NCBI GenBank assembly: GCA_029204225.1 | Contig: CM055098.1 | Span: forward strand, 5,201,246 to 5,265,245 | Length of the DNA: 64,000 nucleotides | Origin: Diphasiastrum complanatum | Lineage: Eukaryota > Streptophyta > Lycopodiopsida > Lycopodiales > Lycopodiaceae | Direction of reading: 5' to 3' | Shown: one piece after another, positions 50,037 to 64,000 of the stretch | Layout: each line of letters opens with the position of its first letter | How positions within the stretch are numbered: the first letter of the stretch is position 1 | Program-made: the position numbers and the translations under genes | The notes under the pieces: model-generated | What the model was told of the DNA's origin: nothing | The model's input: the letters and a program-made list of their open reading frames with translations, nothing else | The model's database searches: none

Positions 50037-53000
50037 GGAGGTCGTAAGGTGGGAGCCGGCCCTAAGTTTTTTCTCTTTTGAAAACAATAGGGTTTACTTG
50101 GCCTCTAAAAAAAAAAATTTAAATGTTACTTTTGGGCTTGTGCATGCATGTACAAAGTGGTCAAGAAAGTTATGATGATTGAAAAATGGTCGGCAATTTG
50201 TAATTGGCTAACTATCTGTATCAGTGCTTTTACATGCCTGTTAATCAAGGCTTGAAAATCTTGGATCCAGAGAGATCGAAGCTTATCATTAACCAGAAAA
50301 AATCAAAATGTAAAGTGAACCATGCTAATTCTACTCTTTAGATCACAAGGTCAGGTGTGGATTGTGGTATCCATCTGAGCCAGTCATCCAAATAAATGGA
50401 TTCTCCAATGTTGGGAGCAAGAGATAATATCCTATATGGATTATAGAACAGCTAGATGATCTGTGGATCTCTAGAATATCAAATAAGGTGGTTAAGGGTT
50501 TTCTGGAAGGAAAAGCTGATGGTACGGGACACCAGTAATTTTGGAAAGGGAATTCTAGGACTGTAAAGATCTGATGATCAATGGTGTGTTTTAGTACCTA
50601 GTCGCGATATGGAAAAAATAAAACCGTTTGATCAAATGTGAGGTATTTTGGAAAATTTTGAGGTTTAATCTAGATCTCAATGTGTATCTCATTATTTACA
50701 AAATCAGAGGCCCTCAAATCTATTTCTCGCTTTCTTAATTAACCCTTTACTTAGTAATTTCTCAAATATAAGACATTAGACTAATTTATATGATTTCTTT
50801 CTAGCATGAAATTATTCTTTTGAAAGACTGTTATGTCATATAAATTACTACTTTTGGGAATGGACTTGGAATTCAGATAAATTTTAAGAGTAAAGTGTTT
50901 CAATTTCTTAAACCTAAAATATTTCTTTTTGCATAAATGGTTTTCGATGGAATGATAGTTCTGTCACTCGGGTTGAAAATATTTGAAGGAAAAGTCCTGT
51001 TTGTAATAGTGGAAGCACTTATTACTGACTTTTCTTGGATTTAGATATTTTCAAATATCATCTTTCCAGTTAACTTTTATTGAAATTCATAATTTCTTTA
51101 AAAGGAGGGGTGAAGTGGTGGGATAAAATTCTATTTGGGAATCTGTAGGTTGCATAATTTTTGGAGAAAGCCAACTGTGGTATAGAAATGAGATTTGGTC
51201 TGAAAGTAATTTCAGATAGATTCAGAGTAAGATACCTAATTGAAACTTTATAAAAAAGAAAAATTCTCTAGGGATTGTGTGGACAATCTGGAACTAGAAA
51301 GGTTTGATATTTGAATCATTATTTATAAGTAGTATAGTGAAAGGTCAAAGGTTACTAATTCCATTTTGATTGGAATAGAAGTAAGTTTGATCAGGATTTA
51401 AGTATGAGAGTTTTTGTATTGGATCAACCTAATCTTAGTTTTGGTACTAGGATTAGAGAAGGGTTGATTGAGGGGAAGAAATTATGTTAATAGAGAAAAT
51501 TGGATTGGAAAACTATTGAGAGGGAATGTTATTTGTCTCAGAGATTTCTCGGATATGTTATTTACTTATGAGAAATAGAAAATCTTTTGTAGTTGAGTTA
51601 CAAGATTCTTAGTGAGATATGTGAGTAACATATGTGGGTCCTAGAGGAATCTGCCAGATAAATATGTGTTTATGTACTGGATCATAGTGAGATTAATCAC
51701 ATATGTGTAGAATTTATCTTGTATGAATCTACTGTGTATTCATGGTTATTAGGTTTATTTGGTGCACTTAACCTAGTTGGTGAACATGAACATATGATCA
51801 AGTATTATTTTGACAGATACTTGCAAATTAACAAATCTTTGTATGGAAGATTTATGGATTAACTTATAATTGATTTGGGTAAGGATCTAAATGTGGTGTC
51901 ATACTAGTATAATTGAATTCTTCACCTAGACATTTGAGATTTCAATCATTGGCAATTAACTTGAGTAGTTTATTACTCCATAGTGAAATTAATCAGTAAA
52001 ATGATCAGTGTGATGTGGATTCACTAGAAACTGATGGTTTAAATTTATATTGCTTGTAAGACGCATGACCAGTGAATTATTTGGGTTCATCAGTTAAAAT
52101 TATGTGCATTGGATATACAGTATTCTTGGGATAGAGTATTCCTTAGTTAAGGAACAGACTCAGCTCATTAGTGGTTGTATCCCAGAGCACTCAATTGGAT
52201 AACAATCATAATGAATCCAAGAATAATATCTAGTGATATTCAACATGATTTTGGGTATCTAGATTTGATTCTAGATTGTAATCTAAAGTTTTTGTAGTCG
52301 AAGATGATTATCATTTTGGTATGCGTTCAATCTTTAATTACCAATGGTTAATAGACCTTGAATCTTGCACTTTAGTTAAAGAATCTTGTTTGAAGAATAT
52401 TTCTAAATCCAGTATTTTCTTAGTGGAAAGATTTTGGAATGATTCTTACTTTTCCTAAGTTATGTTGGACATAATCTCTAGTATCTTGTAAATGATTATG
52501 ATTTGGATTTCAGGAAATTATGATTGACAAATCATACGAATCTAAATATCTATGATTGACAGATCATAAATAGATACTTAATTATTGTTAGAGAATTATA
52601 AGGTATCTATTTGAGAACCTATGGATCTCACTGACATTCTCACAAGATAAGTATTTTATTTGTGGAGAATTTAATTATTTTCGTGGATGTTATTCTGCTA
52701 CAGTTTATGGTCTGCAGATGCTTGAGTACAGTTCTTCATTTGATTGAATCTCCAGATATCATAGGAGACAGACAAATCTATTAAGATGAATGAGTGCTAT
52801 TTTCTTGCATTTAATGCTAGAAACAAGAGCATTTAACTCAAAAGAGTATTTATGATACTTAGAGTTGAGTTTTAATCATTTTATATCTTAATGATTCTCC
52901 TAGAGATTCTAGTTAAATGAATTATCATGTCTTAGAATTGGATTCTAAGGATAGTTGTATTTGGAAGCTTTTTATGAATTGTTTGCCAGAAATGTGGATG

Positions 53001-53421
53001 ATTTCAGACTGTAATTATTATTTTTTCTTTAACTTTATTCGAGCCATCTTGAAAAAGATATAGACTTAAGCCTAGAACTGGATCAGTCAAGTGTAGGCCT
53101 TTTAATCTTCTAAGTTAGGTAATATCTCACTCAGTTGGTTCATGTAAGTGTTTTACATGAAGGAGATGTTACTAACTTGTGTTGAGTGTAACTCATTTGA
53201 GAAAATATATCTCTTAGTGTACTTTTTCAAACCAGAGTTTGTACTCCAGAGCAGAGATTAACGATTGGAAACAGTTCTTCTCTGAGTACTTGTTTGATAT
53301 GAAAGTCAAACTAAGGATAATAATTTTCTCGGTAAGTATTGAAAGTTAAAGGAATTATTATTATAATTCTTTCCTGTCTTGAGGAGCTTCTAAGAATAGA
53401 AGCAGTTTAAGGAGGGAAGAA

Positions 53422-53900
53422 TGTTATGGCCATATTCGGTTCAGGACCTAGAATAGTCCTAATATGGTAGACCGGCCCTCCAGTATTCGAGATTGTTGGT
53501 CACGCCATGATTTAATTCCATGTCAAGGCCAATTTGAAACTAATAACCTTGAGAGGACCCAGACACTCTAATTGAAACATATGGAGTATTGCATGTCTGT
53601 GTGACAGATATAGGCAGGAGGACTGCATGAAGAGATGAGACCTATTTATGACTGACTTGCATGGGGGTTGCATGGTTTCATGCACATGACTCTACTCTCT
53701 ATATAATGAGGTAGGGATTCTCCCGTCGACATATTGAGTTTAGGTTACCAGTTTCTCTCTTCTCCTCTTGCTTCACATGACATGGCTTGGGGGCTAGATC
53801 CAGGTTTTGATCTAGGATTGGTTGGGCGGTTTGGATCCATAGTCTCTTCTATTGTGTTCTCCTATCCTCATCTTAGGGGCAATCCTTTAGGGTTCTTACA
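53422..53900 (+). repeat. 3' LTR of the LARD-like element
   Basis: 479 bp, without the SINE insertions. The uninterrupted site ACTCTCTATATAATG at 53694-53708 shows the state before insertion. Confidence 0.9.
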
Positions 53901-53905
53901 CATGC

Positions 53906-54759
<854 letters not shown>

Positions 54760-54799
54760 GAACAACACATAGTTCTCTTTGAAGCCTTTATTCACAATC

Positions 54800-58049
<3,250 letters not shown>

Positions 58050-58740
58050 AAGCTATGTCTGATCTACATCACTCAACAGAGGCACATCTACAATATGCTA
58101 ATCAAATATAATATGATGAATTGCAAGTTAGCTCATTCACCAATGGACCTAGGACTCAAATTGTCAAAGGATCAATGTAACAAAAGAAGAGGAGCAGATA
58201 CATGAGTACCCATATCAATGATGGTCCACTTTCATGGAACAGTCAAAAGAAAACCTCAATAGCCCTATCGTCTATAAGAATCTAAGTATGTTGTTGCCTC
58301 TCAAGTGGCAAAGGAAGCAGTGTGATTGTGAAACTTACTATCAGATGTTTGTTTGATGTAGAAAGCTCCGACAATTTTCTTTTGTGATAATCAAAGTGTT
58401 ATTGCTTTATCGGCCAATCTCAGATTTCATTCTAGGAGTAAGCACATTGAAATCAAGTATCACTATATTAGAAGCAAAGTTTTTGAAAAAAAGGTAAGCT
58501 TGGAGTATTGTTGAACGCGAGACATGACAACATACATTTTCACCAAGGCGTTGAGTTTGGATACACATGAAAGGTTTTGTGCAGGACTAAGTTTGAAGGT
58601 TAAGGCATTCATGGATTCAAATTAAGAGGGAGTGTTGGATTTATCCTCATAATCTATCTTTAATCTAAATCCATTCATCCATCAAATGTCTACAGATTTA
58701 CTCATGTTTTTACACAGTCTACAGAAATACACGAGAATGG
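58050..58740 (+). mobile_element. 3' remnant of a copia element (reverse transcriptase end, RNase H, LTR start)
   Basis: Collinear with the 3' part of the 22351-32415 element: a reverse transcriptase tail near 58130 (LAHSPMDLGL-type), RNase H near 58225-58500 (CDNQSVIALSAN-type and SRSKHIEIKYHYI), then a purine tract and an LTR start TGTTGGATTTATCC at 58633. LTR homology fades by about 58740. It has one large internal deletion and multiple breaks, and is a distinct, older subfamily. Confidence 0.8.
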
Positions 58741-61700
58741 CTAAAAATCGGGTTCAACAATGACAACGAGTATCAAAGGTGTTCGAACTATCGAATGTTA
58801 ACAGAACATGTTTCTACTTGTCATGAAGCTAATGACTTGTGCTAACTGACGTCTGTTAACAGAATGCCACTTCTGAAAGCCCGACATCATCTGACGACGT
58901 ATAGATTGGCGTCAGATTTCGACGTCCTACAAACACGTCAAATTTTGACGTCTGTTGGAATCCCACAAATAGAATGCCCTTTTGAACATCCGACGTACAA
59001 CGTATAGAAGCTCAACTAGATAAGTGACAATGCAATTTGGCTAAGCTCCATTTGTGTTGTCAGTTATCCAGTGGAGCTTCTCTAAAATTACTTGCTAAAA
59101 ATAGTTAGAACAACTCGTTAGCTTCACAACGTATGAGCAATAGTTTGTTGTAAGGAGCACAATTATGCTCAAGTATAGTGGCCATATTGTAATTTAGTAT
59201 TAAGAAAGTGTACATGTGAAGCTAGTTTAGTTTATCTAAGTAGATTAAGGTGATTGGACTAAAGAGTTGACTTTGTTTTGGTCCAATCACAAGGAGATTC
59301 TCTTTTTTAAAAGAAATGTGTTTCTTGCAATATGAATTCTTGTTATGCTGATGCAAAATTTGAGAAGAAGATGTTCTCTATTATCTCCAAGCTTTGAGTC
59401 TTGTTTTGCTTGTTTGCAATTTTACACAAATTGTCTAAATTTTTTAAAACTTAAAAGATTGAAGTGTAATTTTATGGATTTATTTTCTCCAAAACAAGAT
59501 ACACTTTTGTAACCTACATGATATCGCAATGATGTATTTTCATGTGTAATTAGTTGTTTGAGTATTCTTGGACTAGGTTTATATTTGCTCTATTTTATGG
59601 ATGTTAACTAGATATGTTGAATCAATATCGGCTTTTATATGTACTCTATTTCAAGGGATGTTAATTTGATAATAAGCTAAATAGCTTGATATCTAACATA
59701 ATTATACAAATAGGCCTTCTAATTCATGATAAAATTATCTTGATGCTACAAAAAGTAGTGGGCTTTTCAACTATTTTCCAAGTACTTGAAGTTGTTATCT
59801 CCTCTTTATTAATTGTAAAAATTCAAAAAATTTATTATGTTAAAAGAATCAAATGTCTAGATATTTTTTTGACATCAAAGCTCACTTCTTTCATTAAATG
59901 TATAGAAAAAAATTTCAATATTGAGAAAAAAACAATTTATCAAGTAAATGATTTATGTACTACTCCTAGACTTCAAATTTAAGTCTTTTATTGCCATTTT
60001 ATATGTGCCAGAATACATCGAAACAAGTGTTACAGTCTTTGAACAAGTGTTATTCCTGAAATATGACATCGGGCAAACTAAATCCATATACTAAGGTCAT
60101 TAACCTTGTGGGACAACAATCCATTATTGCTATAGTAATCATGCTTCACCACATCTCTAGACACCAACTAATGGAATCAAAAGTATGATGCACCTCCTCT
60201 ATTTAATAGATTAACTAGGATCATCTTTAGAGACTAAATTGGAAAACTTCAACAAACACATCATGCACCTGAAGTATGAAAATGAATACCAAGCACTCAA
60301 AAGTTGTCAATTCAAATAATCAAATCACGTGATTTTATAATATTTAATATAATTTAATTGAAGCATATCATACCTTTCTAAGCATTGTACCTTACTCACC
60401 ATATCTAAATCATTAGGTTTATCATAAGGGTGCTACTATCATTGTCATGTTTGATACGATTAGGTGAAAGATGACTACTAAAATCTACCTAAATATGATT
60501 ATACTTTTGTCCTGATTTCTTGATGTAAGTTGTTGTCTGGCCGTCTAGCCAAATTATAAATATGATATTTGGCATAAATATTATGTTTATGTGTCTATTT
60601 TAGATTTTTGAAGAGAAAGGGTTTTCTGCCGTAATTAGCTTGATCATGTTTTATTTTTTAGGTAAGATCACAAAAAAGACATTTGGTTTGACTAGTAATT
60701 TCAAAGAGCATCACTATGTGATACTTGGGCACATCAAGTATGACAATTTTGTGATTCAATAACTTTTGACATGGGTGTCTTTGAAAGAATTTAGTTATTT
60801 AAGGGATTGCCAATCTGATTATAACATAGTGTTTTTCACAAAAAGCATGCACAAATGGATACATAGATTTAGTTAGGCAATGTCATGTGCTCATGCTCCC
60901 ATGGAACCGAACAACCCAAATTTAAACCATGATTGTGTATTAAAATTAGAGAAAAAAAATATCATAAACTATTTATTGATATTACTCTGAATAGTCAAAG
61001 TGTTTTTTGTCGGTTGGCTACATTGCCCGATGCTTCTTAAAGACACAAGCACATGAAAGCCACTTTATATGATGTTTCGATCATCGATCCAAAAATAGGA
61101 TATCTCGCATGTATATCTATGTCTCATACTTCTTTATGTAAATATGTACTTTCACATCTTTTGGAGATATTTGTATTTAGACATAGACTAGACTACACTT
61201 CGACATAAAGATTTGTATAAAAATGAAGTTACTAAATCTACTTTTTTATTTGTCTTATGGTGCTTTATGCATTAAACTTGCAATTAATGAAGTAAGTTTT
61301 CTTTTATTGTAAAAAAGATTCAGTTAAGTTTGTAAATGATCTCATGAAATGTTGATGTTGGAATAGTAAAGAAAATGGGCTTGAGAATTTGAATCTTTCT
61401 TTTATTTTTATCAAGTACATTGAACATGAATTTTCTTTTTCATTTTATTAAATAGACTACAAGTAAACGTTGTGCATGAAGAGCAAAATAATCACCAATA
61501 GATTTAGCAATGAGAGCAACAAATCTATTATACAATATCTAAATATCAATTAGCTTGTTGTTGCATTTCAATATCAAGTAAATAAGGTTATGCATTTGAA
61601 TATGTGCGGTGGGAGGACTGTTAAACAATATGTTCTTAGGATCCAATAATGTCCAAAAAATACATTCAAGAATTGAAGATTGCACATTCATCGAGAAACA

Positions 61701-63093
61701 TCAAGATTAGCACCTAGAATTGATGCTAGAAACTTCTTAGATTGGCAATTGATTCATTAACACTCTCATTCACACAAAACTAATCATTATGAGGACCTGA
61801 TACATATGTGACAACAAAAATAATGTATTAGCTTCAGATCAGTACATGATGATCATAGATCATGCAAGGATTTATCACTCAACTCACCCTTGAATTCCAA
61901 GACTACACAATGTCACTCAATCTTGCTTCTTTACGTTTGTACAACAATCCACAAGAAGAATTATTATCCATTTAAGACAAAAGGATTAGGGATTCATAAC
62001 ATTAGGTGTAGACCTAACCCTAGGTGGAGTTTGGTGAGTCATAGGGTTGGTGGCAATTCTCACCAAGCACTCCTAGATTAACTCGTAGATTCTAGGAACT
62101 CGACTTGGGGCTCAAGAAATGCCAATGATTCCTATCTAAAACTGAATCCTTTTACTTCTAATCTGACACTTGTCAACCAAGATGGTACCATGTGGCAATA
62201 ATCTACAGGTAGTTTTTATTATTTTAACACTGCTTAAAAAGTAGCTAGTTTAAGACATACATGAACTATTGCCATCAAGCATTGATCTAAACTTCAAGAG
62301 TGAAGAATTTTGTTGTAGGTTGAGTGATCATATAAAAATCATTACTGAGCTAAATGAGACACTCTTTTGCAAACATTGAAAGCCAAACCTACCAAAACAT
62401 ATCCAAAACATCAGTCATCTCAATAAGTGATTCCATCCTCACTTTTCACAATAAATAGTTGTTTGAGGTAAGCCTATCATTGGCCTTTCGACATGAATCC
62501 ACTTGATGTAGTCATGTAGCAATGACCTGATCCTTCTCTTTCAACCTGTTCCAATGCACAAAGCACTCTTTTGAAATACAACAAATATTTCCAAAAAGAA
62601 ATCACAAAGATATGGAACTTCTCAATTCTCTTCTAGCACTCATATCAAGCAAATCAACCTATGATCTATCCTCAATCTAATGACTTTTTTCACTTCCTAA
62701 GATTGAAACACACTAAAATGAAGTTCAGAAAGCTCACAAATACTTGATATGCAATCTTGTAGCCACCACTTAGGCTTTTCTAATGCATCAAAAATAGGCC
62801 AAAGCCAGTATGTGAAGTGTGAAATCAAAGTTGATCAAGTATATAAATCTAATTTGAGTTTTGATCTACAAAAGATCCAATCTACATATGCAAAGAACTC
62901 AATTTTTGAGTAGGGGTCAATCTAGCATGCTTTAGCATGATATCTCCTCCAAATCCTTGGTAGATGTGATTGCTTCCTTCATAACCTAAAACAAAAGAGC
63001 TCTAATAACATGTGAAGAATTTAAGATCATTAAGATCCAAAATCCTCCCTTTGAACTTTGGTTAGAAAGAAAACAAATCACAATCTTGCCAAT
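58741..63093. other. Gene-free AT-rich stretch
   Basis: About 4.3 kb without a supported gene. Around 58900-58990 the word GACGTC / TTTGACGT and its complement recur (CGACGT, GACGTCTGTT, TTCGACGTCC). Weak copia-like wording near 60995-61060 is too diverged to call. Confidence 0.4.
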
Positions 63094-64000
63094 GTAGTCC
63101 TGTGCATGTAACCATGCAATCCCCATGCAGGTCAACTATAAATAGATCACATCTCTTCATGCAGTCCTCCTGCCTATATCCGTCACACAGACATGCAATA
63201 CTCCATATATCTCAATTAGAGTGTCTGGGTCCTCTCAAGGTAATTAGCTAAAAACAGGCCTTGACATGGAATTAAATCATGGCGTGACCAATAATCTCGA
63301 GTACTGGAGGGTCGGTCTACCATATTAGGACTATTCCAGGTCCTTAATCGAATATGGCCATAACATTCTTCCCTCCTTAAACTGCTTCTATCCTTAGAAG
63401 CTCTTCAAAACAGAAAAGAATTACAAAACAGTTCTTTTAACTTTCAATATTAACCGAGAAAACCATTATTCTTAATCTGACTTTCATATCAAACAAGTAC
63501 TGAGAGAAAAACTGTTTTTAACCGTTAATCCCTGTTTTGGAGTACAAACTCTGGTTTGGAAAAGTACATTAAGAGATATATGGTTACACTCAAAACAAGT
63601 TAGTGACATCACCTTCATGTAAAACATTTACATGAACCACTAGATGAAGTATACCTAACTTAGGAGAATAAAGTTAAAGAAAAAATAATATTTACGATCT
63701 AAAATTATTCACAAACTTTGGCAGACAATTCATAAAAAGCTTCCAAATACAACTATCCTTAGAATCCAATTCTAAGATATAATAATTCATTCAACTAGAA
63801 TCTCTTGGAGAATCATTAATATATAGAATGATTAAAACTCAACTCTGAGTATCCCAAATACTCTTTTGAGTTAAATGCTCCTGTTTCTAGCACCAAATGC
63901 AAGAAAATAGCATTCATTCATCTTAATAGACTTATCTATCTCCTATGGTAACTGGAGATCCAATCAAACAAAAAATTGTACTCAAGCATCTACAGACCAT
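63094..64000 (-). mobile_element. Second copy of the LARD-like LTR family, partial and reversed
   Basis: 63094-63365 is the reverse complement of the first 270 bases or so of the 53422-53900 LTR, starting (minus strand) TGTTATGGCCATATTCGA at 63365. 63366-64000 matches, in reverse, the interior just before the 3' LTR of the first copy, including the AAGGAGGGAAGA tract. The outer part of the LTR is missing at 63094 and the interior leaves the window. Confidence 0.85.

Larger units (their letters stand above)
47876..53900 (+). mobile_element. LTR element without coding capacity (LARD-like)
   Basis: 5' LTR 47876-48578, primer site from 48580 (TGGTATCAGAGC), purine tract AAGGAGGGAAGA at 53410-53421, 3' LTR 53422-53900. 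Flanks are CATGT (47871-47875) and CATGC (53901-53905), a target duplication with one difference. The LTRs share TGTTATGGCCATATTCGG at the start and GGGTTCTTACA at the end. The 4.8-kb interior has no open frame with a recognisable gag or pol domain on either strand and is uniformly AT-rich, fitting a large retrotransposon derivative. A heavily decayed coding element is the alternative. The LTRs are closely alike outside the SINE insertion. A second, reversed copy begins at 63094. Confidence 0.85.

Noticed and set aside
59686-59982. A 98-codon open frame
   Set aside because: Very AT-rich, Ile/Lys-biased and without domain or neighbour support. Expected by chance.
60995-61060. Possible copia RNase H wording
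   Set aside because: Only a few residues resemble the family and no flanking parts support it.

Overview
The window is nuclear DNA of a seed plant, most likely a flowering plant. It holds a spliced plant-type ribosomal protein L3 gene, an AP2/ERF gene of the plant-only cytokinin response factor (CRF) group, plant Ty1/copia and Ty3/gypsy retroelements, and long GA/CT microsatellites. The exact clade cannot be fixed from the sequence alone. Only two genes look intact; most of the rest is layered, decayed mobile DNA.

Layout. 1-3000: a truncated copia element, an LTR-like scrap and a reversed copia pol scrap. 3677-4990 (minus): a SWIM zinc-finger coding remnant beside a retropepsin-like fragment. 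6437-8903 (plus): RPL3 in four exons, with a telo-box and a site II motif upstream and a small MITE-like insertion (9129-9816) behind it. 9826-22345: AT-rich DNA with copia and gypsy scraps, an unassigned single exon (14413-14670), a 50-bp palindrome, a tandem array of an ACTCGGTCGAGA-type motif, and an array of alternating inverted motifs. 22351-32415: a copia element with both LTRs and a TTTAG target duplication, interrupted in its integrase region by a 3.8-kb element with 337-bp terminal inverted repeats (25431-29232). 32421-36250: no gene seen, some local duplications. 36852-38561 (minus): the CRF gene, one coding exon with a probable intron in its 5' leader and a GC-rich upstream region.

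41902-46481 (minus): a short gypsy element with two 0.9-kb LTRs and a GATAA target duplication, carrying gag and protease but no visible reverse transcriptase or integrase. 47876-53900: an LTR element with no recognisable coding sequence (LARD-like). Its 5' LTR carries two tRNA-derived SINE units in tandem, and its 3' LTR preserves the empty site. 53906-63093: AT-rich DNA with microsatellites and a copia 3' remnant at 58050-58740. 63094-64000: part of a second copy of the LARD-like family, in the opposite orientation, running off the window.

The two host genes have no evident functional link: one is a housekeeping ribosomal protein, the other a transcription factor, about 28 kb apart. The strongest candidates for something undescribed are the long-TIR element with TG...CA ends, the tandem SINE pair with its empty-site control, the alternating inverted-motif array, and the gag-protease-only gypsy element.
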